From: MGBC131033 sp910585655
Lineage (GTDB): Bacteria; Bacillota; Clostridia; Lachnospirales; Lachnospiraceae
Direction: 5' to 3'
DNA: 54,750 nt
Assembly (NCBI GenBank): GCA_949502025.1
Contig: CATBCG010000009.1
Coordinates: 1 to 54,750, forward strand
Shown: piece after piece, positions 53,152 to 54,750 of the stretch
Position numbering within the stretch: the first letter of the stretch is position 1
Layout: each line of letters starts with the position of its first letter
Made by a program: the position numbers and the translations under genes
Notes under the pieces: generated by a model
Database searches by the model: none
What the model was told of the DNA's origin: nothing
The model's input: only the letters and a program-made list of their open reading frames with translations

Positions 53152-53670
53152 TTAATTCTCACGCCGAATAATGGTTTTAGAAGTTACCGTTTCCCCATTC
53201 AATTCTTCTGTTCCATGTACTGTGATTTTTTCTAACATGGTTCCCTTTGAAGCAATATCGTATTCAAATCTCCACGTTCTTCCTTTTTTGTATTGATATT
53301 GATTTTCTTTTTTTGCAACGTAGCCGTTCGGCACACAGGTGTGTAACAGTTCTGTAAACGCTTCCTCATAAAATTCAGCATTCTTTTCCTCTTTTATCCA
53401 CTCTTTGCTTTCTTCCTTATAAACACTACATTCATATTCTTTTCCGTCGTCTCCATATCGAATCTTATAAATATCCTTATCCGAAAAGGTATCCGATACA
53501 ACCTCTTGCTCTACCACAAAGGTTCCTTTCTTTTCCTGTAGCCAACGCTGTATTTCTTCTGTCAGCTCTTTCTTCCTGTTGTTCCCCGTAGCATACAACA
53601 ATACAACTGCAAAACAAAGAATACCGATGATACCAAGCAATGCGATTCTTTCGTTCCTTTTTCTGTTCAT
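53152..53670 (-). CDS. hypothetical membrane-anchored protein, 172 residues
   Basis: I do not recognise a family. It has one N-terminal membrane helix (about 9-27, LLGIIGILCFAVVLLYA), then a hydrophilic extracytoplasmic part of about 140 residues rich in Lys and Glu, with no Cys pair or enzyme motif. AAAGGAG precedes the ATG. It lies 31 bp after the next unknown gene and ends at a terminator, so the two are probably cotranscribed. Confidence 0.7.
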   Translation of the reverse strand: MNRKRNERIALLGIIGILCFAVVLLYATGNNRKKELTEEIQRWLQEKKGTFVVEQEVVSDTFSDKDIYKIRYGDDGKEYECSVYKEESKEWIKEEKNAEFYEEAFTELLHTCVPNGYVAKKENQYQYKKGRTWRFEYDIASKGTMLEKITVHGTEELNGETVTSKTIIRREN

Positions 53671-53701
53671 AAATACACGCTCCTTTCCGAAATCAAGCAG
53701 T

Positions 53702-54352
53702 TCACTTGATACATTGTTTCATCTGCGCTTTTGCCTTATCAAATCTCAAACCATTCAGATGATAGTCGTTTGCATATGTAGTCAGTAAATAATTATCAAC
53801 CATATAGTAAGATATATCATATCCAATCATGTATTTTCCAGTGTGAGATCCTGACATTGCTTCCAGCGGAATAAGTATCTGATTCCCCTCAGCCATAGAA
53901 ATATAATTTTCTTTTTCCTGTTTCCGGATGGCAACCGTAATCAGCGTTCCCTCCAATTCTTTATTCTCGGTAATACATTCATTTACGATAAGCTGGTATT
54001 GTTCAAATTCTATTGTAACATGTAAATTGGTATTATCTTCTACAGGCGTATCAATTTTTATCGTATAATCCTCCAATTGTTTTTGTACCGTACATAATGC
54101 CACGATAGGGATCCTATCCATAAATTCCTCAAGCGTATCAAGAGTAATACGATCACAGTTAGAAGCAGATTCCTCCCGAAGCGGATATGTTTCCCTTAAT
54201 CGTTGTATTTGCTCTTCTGGCAACCTTTCCAGGGAAGAATCGATATGGATAGAGACTCTTTTCTGTCGAAAACTAACTACTTTTCCTATTATTCCTATAG
54301 CAAATCCTAACACCAGGAATACAATTACTATCATAAAAGGTTTCCTTTTCAT
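53702..54352 (-). CDS. hypothetical membrane-anchored protein, 216 residues
   Basis: I start at ATG 54352 (MKRKPFMIVIVF), which has GGGAGGAAG about 5 bases upstream; the frame is open for five more codons. One N-terminal membrane helix (about 6-24) is followed by a polar extracytoplasmic domain. No family recognised. It shares layout, not obvious sequence, with the next gene, and follows the truncated frame at 54398-54613. Confidence 0.7.
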   Translation of the reverse strand: MKRKPFMIVIVFLVLGFAIGIIGKVVSFRQKRVSIHIDSSLERLPEEQIQRLRETYPLREESASNCDRITLDTLEEFMDRIPIVALCTVQKQLEDYTIKIDTPVEDNTNLHVTIEFEQYQLIVNECITENKELEGTLITVAIRKQEKENYISMAEGNQILIPLEAMSGSHTGKYMIGYDISYYMVDNYLLTTYANDYHLNGLRFDKAKAQMKQCIK

Positions 54353-54397
54353 TGTTCTTCCTCCCAATTTTCTGCTTCAAACACCTACATTCTAACT

Positions 54398-54613
54398 TTA
54401 CCGCAGCCAATACTCTCTTGCCGTCTCCTCCTCATACCATCGTAGAAAACACAGTTTCTCTCCCTCCGGCAACGTCGTCTCCATTCCGTTCTCCCCCTCG
54501 ATCACATCCGATGTCAAAATATATCCACACTCCGACAAATGCAGTTCTCCATGATAAAAGCTTCTGTAATGGTCAATCGCAAACGACGTGATTTCCTTTC
54601 CTTCCTCGTACTC
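54398..54613 (-). pseudogene. 3' remnant of a host gene cut by an IS200/IS605-type element
   Basis: Seventy-one codons (from EYEEGKEITSFAIDHYRSFY to ETAREYWLR) read leftward from the element end to a stop. No start or ribosome site belongs to them; an open frame continues rightward only into the element (to 54706), giving a chimeric frame over the omega-RNA that is unlikely to be translated. The missing 5' part should lie beyond the element, right of the window. Function unknown. Confidence 0.6.
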
Positions 54614-54740
54614 GTGACATCCTCCCCCGCCTATAGAGGTGGGGGCTTCCTTTCGCAAAAGAGCGAACCGTCGGTTCTCGTTCGATCGCACTATTGTACG
54701 AAGCATAAGCGAGCTATCCCCGTGTGTCCCACGGTTCTAT
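54614..54740 (-). ncRNA. putative omega-RNA (TnpB guide scaffold)
   Basis: TnpB nucleases use an RNA from the tnpB 3' region and the right end, with the guide being the flanking host sequence. Here the scaffold would include the terminal hairpin 54624-54645 and the upstream stems around GCGAACCGTCGG. The guide would start at 54613 leftward, GAGTACGAGGAAGGAA. The 5' limit is not known. Confidence 0.6.
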
Positions 54741-54750
54741 GTGTCAGTTA
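54614..54750 (-). mobile_element. right end of an IS200/IS605-type (TnpB) element, continues past the window
   Basis: Read leftward it gives the typical 3' end of TnpB elements of Clostridia: GAACCGTGGGACACACGGGG, a series of small stems, and a terminal hairpin CCCCCGCCT/AGGTGGGGG (54624-54645), ending in GGATGTCAC (boundary near 54614). tnpB should lie to the right on the minus strand. The exact boundary is inferred from the terminal motif. Confidence 0.75.

Noticed and set aside
54398..54706. intact 102-codon gene
   Set aside because: The first 31 codons are omega-RNA/element end sequence without a ribosome site; only the host part is treated as a gene remnant.

Overview
The window looks like chromosomal DNA of an anaerobic, endospore-forming Clostridia member, most probably a gut Lachnospiraceae. 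The reasons are a spore-type YyaC gene, strong AGGAGG ribosome binding sites, TTGACA-N17-TATAAT style promoters, the dnaX-ybaB-recR order, and many plant-glycan enzymes with AraC and lipoprotein binding-protein genes of the LipO/YtcQ type. No taxonomic marker gene is complete in the window, so this is inference. No tRNA, rRNA body or CRISPR array was found.

Layout. 1-493: two tandem leftward promoters and a leader that resembles the start of an rRNA operon lying left of the window. 494-4575 (leftward): a GH120-type beta-xylosidase, then CvpA-family and DUF5711-like membrane proteins. 4856-8185: a membrane-anchored LysM protein divergent from yyaC, and a coiled-coil membrane protein. 8576-11206: dnaX-ybaB-recR. 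11303-17185: membrane AraC regulator, lipoprotein binding protein, PfoR/EIIC-like membrane protein and the NiaR-type repressor. 17460-21863 (rightward): a small unknown protein, then a TetR regulator and a fused ABC exporter. 21978-31278 (leftward): one apparent operon Rpn nuclease - GH78 rhamnosidase - SGNH hydrolase - sbcD - sbcC. 31517-39125: GH2 enzyme plus binding protein, a divergent cupin-AraC regulator and a second GH78-like enzyme. 39272-42322: VanZ-family protein and a striking region with three copies of a small HTH repressor gene, each behind the same 24-bp inverted repeat, with an ECF-type sigma factor and an unknown 162-residue protein between them. 42474-50302: GH35/GH42-like galactosidase, GntR/LacI repressor, esterase, sugar-binding lipoprotein, chemoreceptor-like protein and DegV. 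50321-51980: a multi-hairpin intergenic element and a MATE exporter carrying a five-copy 18-bp tandem repeat. 52180-54750: a DUF11-like protein with a possible SigK promoter, two small membrane-anchored unknowns, and the right end of an IS200/IS605-type element (TnpB omega-RNA region) that has cut a host gene.

How the genes fit together. Much of the window is for uptake and intracellular breakdown of plant oligosaccharides: xylosidase, two rhamnosidase-type enzymes, GH2, GH35-like, an SGNH hydrolase and an alpha/beta esterase, all without signal peptides. Three lipoprotein binding proteins are present but no sugar ABC permease or ATPase, so their transporters must lie elsewhere. Local regulators (membrane AraC, cupin AraC, GntR/LacI) sit beside the enzymes they probably control. 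Housekeeping genes (dnaX-ybaB-recR, sbcCD) are interleaved with these catabolic units. The least explained parts are the triplicated HTH/operator module, the multi-hairpin element at 50321-50451, and the MPN-like/LysM protein beside yyaC.
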